Part shown: piece after piece, positions 60,966 to 64,000 of the stretch
Layout of the letters: every line of letters starts with the position of its first letter
Position numbering within the stretch: the first letter of the stretch is position 1
DNA from: Drosophila persimilis
Taxonomy: Eukaryota > Arthropoda > Insecta > Diptera > Drosophilidae
Assembly: GCF_003286085.1 (NCBI RefSeq)
Contig: NW_020825706.1
Span: 1,240,001-1,304,000, forward strand
Length of the DNA stretch: 64,000 nucleotides
Direction of reading: 5' to 3'
Translations under genes and position numbers: made by a program
The notes under the pieces: generated by a model
The model's input: only the letters and a program-made list of their open reading frames with translations
Databases searched by the model: none
What the model was told of the DNA's origin: nothing

Positions 60966-63900
60966 AGTACGAGGTACTACGATATGGTATGCATGACCGC
61001 TCGACAAACAAAAACACAACCGAACGAGCGTGCACACAGGCTAACAACCGCAGGAGCAAACACCGAACGCAGAAGGACAAGGCAGAGGGCCAGAAACAGG
61101 ACCAGCACCAGGACCAGGAACAGCAACCAGGTTGACAGGGAACGAGGTGCGGCCATTATGGCCAGCAATAAGCCATGTTATTAACAGAGGGCAAAGGCGG
61201 CAATATCCGTGGCAGCGGAAGGCACCCAAGCGACCCAAAACTCTATGCAAATGTTGGCCCGTAGGCAAGTGAGGCAGGACGCTACTCTACTGAGTCCTGT
61301 AACAGGAGGAGGCCTCTTTCGGTGCATACATATATCTCTGTCTGCCTCTGTGTGTGTGCTTTGTGTACACCCGGATCGACGTGTCTCACATGTGAGGCCA
61401 GAGGAGAGGGGAGTGACAGTAGCACAGTAAACTAATTCCACAGTTAATGGCAACCAGCAAACAGAACAGACTAGAAAAAAGAGAAACTAAACCAACTGGA
61501 AGGCAGCGGAAATTAGTTAAAATAACACGAATCCAGGGATGCCCTGCAAAAGCCAGCGAAAACCTAGAGAAAGAAGGGATCTTTAAGATATAAAATATAG
61601 AATTCCAAATGGTCTGCTAAGGGGAACATTCTATGGATCAGAAATCCCGAAAGCACCAAATATATTCCTTCAAGATAGTTTTTTCTCCAAAATAAAGAAG
61701 ATAACTTCTTTTAGGACCTCTTTTAAGAATTCAGTAAATCAAATCTAAGAGGAATATTTTTCTTCTAAAAATTATTTGATTCATGGAAAGCTCTCAATGA
61801 GAAATCTCTATAAAATAATTCCCCCAGATACATTCTGAGTCCCACAAAAATACCAATCCCTTTCACAGTTTCTTTCAAAATCCTTTAGCTATAATGAAGA
61901 GTAAAAGAAGTCTTAAGATTTAATCCCAATTTCTGTTTAAATATTTCGGTATTTTGATTCAAGGGTTTTCCTCTTTCCATATGTTTTTCCTCCAAGTCGA
62001 ATGCTTCCAGACGGCACCCAGTGTAAATGTTCTATGCTCTCCTCTGCAGCAAACATCCTTGGATACTACACATACCCCTAGAACCCTTTCGAACCCTTAC
62101 GTATGCTAAATGCCCAGCGACTAGGGCACCAGTAGCTGTGGCAAGTGGCAACAACAAAACCAATGAAACAATGACGACCCACAGATGCAGGCAAACGGCA
62201 GCCAGAGGCAAATCAAAATTAACTACATTTAAAGTGAGTCAAAGTCCGGGCCCGGACCGGGATCCCGCAGTGCCAGGCCCAGATCCCAGATGTCGGGGGT
62301 TTATTGAACCAAAGAGAGGGATAGAGAGAGAGAGAGACAGCAGACAAAGGCAACATCGGTTCGCGGAGTAAATTAAAAATGTGGCCGAGAGACCAACATT
62401 GGAGTTGGACTCGACAGGACTCCCAAGCCCCACAGCCCGACAGGCTCCATCCGACATTCCACTTGCATTGGCATCATAAAAACCCATGACGAGATGAGTT
62501 GAAATCCTCGCTGAATCAATGATTGACTGGCTGACTGACTGACTGACCCCCGTCTGTGCCCCTCCCTCTGTCTGGGCTCTGTGATTTTTCAATTAATTTC
62601 GATGTTATTTTTGTTGTTTTGCCGCTGCTTTGGCCGCCTGCTGCCTGCCACAAAGTCAATCTCTTGTCGCTGCCAGACATTTCCACCCCCCCTCTCTCTC
62701 TCTCCCACCGAACTGGGGGAAATTGTTTTCGCACAACGTTTTGCAGCTGCAATCCCCATCGCTTTTCCCCTACTTAAATTAGAAAATCATTGGCACAAAT
62801 AAAATCCTGCAGTCAAAGCCAAAGTTGCAGTTGATAGAAAAAAAAAGGGACAGAGAACCCAGCGAGAGATGTCCGAAGAAGTTAAAAGAGAAAGAGAGAG
62901 AGAGACACAGGGGGATGCCAAGGGGGGGGAGGGGAGCACAGCAGTTGGTCAAGCTAAGTGCAATGCCTTGTCGCGACTCGCGACTCCTTTGGCTCCATTT
63001 TCACGCTTGCCTGCACTCCCATCCGCTCTCCCCCTCCCCCCCCTCTCTGGGCAATTTGTCAACGAGGCTCTGACATCCTTAAAGACTTAAGCTCCTCCAA
63101 GATTGGCCTGTCAGACGGCCCTTCCTGATGCGCTTATGGCTGTAAGTTGCAGAATTATCATTTTCAGCAAGCAATTAGATGCATTTTCCACAACCCCTCC
63201 CCTCCCCTCCCCCTTTGATCGACAGGCCAATGATTAGTGTTTAGGCCAAGGCTAGGGTGGAGGTGGGGGGCTGGTCTATATTCCATAATTCACGCAACTT
63301 TTATATCAGCATAAAATCAGACTAAGAAGCGATGAAGAAATTAGGCGTCGCGGGCCAATCGTAAAACGAATGAAAGAAGAACGAGAAATGCTTTTAAAAA
63401 CTTTCCACCAACTCGCATAAAAAGGACCCACCCAAAAAGGGGGCGTCGGAGGGGCACAACTGTAGCCACAAATGCATTTTATGATTATGTTGCATTAAAT
63501 TCGCCAAATATTTGATGACTAAAAGGGATTTCCCTTGCCGAACAGGAAATGAGGGAGTGATAAATCAGTGGGCGAGGCAGAGGCGATAAGGAAATTAATG
63601 GATGCTCCTATAAAAGGAAGGAAAATTAAGGGAAAAACAGAGCACCTGCAAAAATGAGAAGGGGATAAAGAGCTTATTAAATTGGCAGCCGGTGTTTTTT
63701 TATATTTAAAAGCCAAAGTAGATATTTATACCCCTTTTTCCATCACCTCTAGGGTTTATAGTTAATGGATCTTTTGCTTAATAGAATAAACTTTAATGGA
63801 TTACATTTTTTGATTCACTTTTTGTAGTTCCAATCCCTGAATACTCCACTCAAACCTTTTCTGTTTCCTAGCGAGAGTTCTCTAGAGTTTTCTCGAAACT

Positions 63901-64000
63901 CTGAGAGTTACAAAAAATAAATATATCCCCAAGGAAAAACTCAACTCCCCATCGAGCCATCAAATGCCGCTTTTATGCGCCTAACTTGAAAGTAAAAGAA

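Larger units (their letters stand above)
58945..64000 (+). other. tinc: tinc intron after coding exon 3, incomplete
   Basis: It starts at donor GTGAGT in phase 1. I found no acceptor followed by a phase-compatible Tincar-like frame up to 64,000, so the intron is at least 5,056 bp. Contents include the repeat-bearing block 59400-60045, a GACTGCA repeat at 60432-60454, a CAG-rich stretch, (TG)n, CTGACTGA at about 62524-62546, a GA tract at about 62315-62339, and a GGGTATA-type dyad at 63728-63759. Confidence 0.75.

Noticed and set aside
1..64000. tRNA, rRNA, or intact retrotransposon genes
   Set aside because: No tRNA arm pattern, rRNA core sequence, reverse transcriptase motif or long terminal repeat pair was recognised by eye; a dedicated scan was not possible.

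Overview
The window is eukaryotic, intron-rich DNA from a fly, almost certainly a Drosophila. The evidence is three correctly phased exons of the insect gene tincar (tinc), short insect-type splice sites (all three donors read G|GTGAGT), CAG (opa) repeats in the leader and coding exon, GAGA/CT tracts, and many (GT)n and other simple repeats. The exact species cannot be read from the sequence. It is probably not a melanogaster-subgroup species, judging from the unusually heavy minisatellite load; an obscura-group fly is only a guess.

Layout. Positions 1 to about 50.7 kb hold no protein-coding exon that I can support. This is most simply the upstream/first-intron territory of tinc, although intergenic DNA cannot be excluded. 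It alternates unique intron-like sequence with blocks of degenerate tandem repeats: 112-bp units at 0.57 kb; ATACTA-type blocks at 3.6, 12.3, 16.4 and 29.9 kb; CTCGTT-type blocks at 5.1 and 31.9 kb; a 12-bp array at 6.9 kb; an ATCGA-rich 142-bp duplication at 14.7 kb; a pyrimidine CTTACGTTTT block at 18.7-19.6 kb; a 39-bp array at 25.2 kb; an 11-bp array at 26.9 kb; a 24-bp array at 29.1 kb; and a GATA block at 39.0-39.6 kb. Short GGGTATAC-type dyads occur repeatedly and often lie near repeat blocks. A stretch at 49.05-50.58 kb looks like a decayed mobile element. It contains a strong snap-back hairpin and ends in a 12-bp sequence that recurs at 60.03 kb.

From 50,740 to the right edge the window contains the start of tinc on the plus strand. 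There is a leader-bearing exon (50,740-51,574, ATG at 51,235), exon 2 (52,330-52,445) and exon 3 (58,710-58,944). Together they encode the first 230 residues, with three predicted membrane segments. The rest of the protein lies beyond the window. The 755-bp and 6,264-bp introns carry local tandem duplications of about 143, 186 and 258-333 bp. The leader contains a 61-codon upstream ORF whose frame is open back to the splice acceptor.

No rRNA, tRNA, CRISPR or intact transposon was recognised. The other long open frames in the window are by-products of low-complexity repeats.
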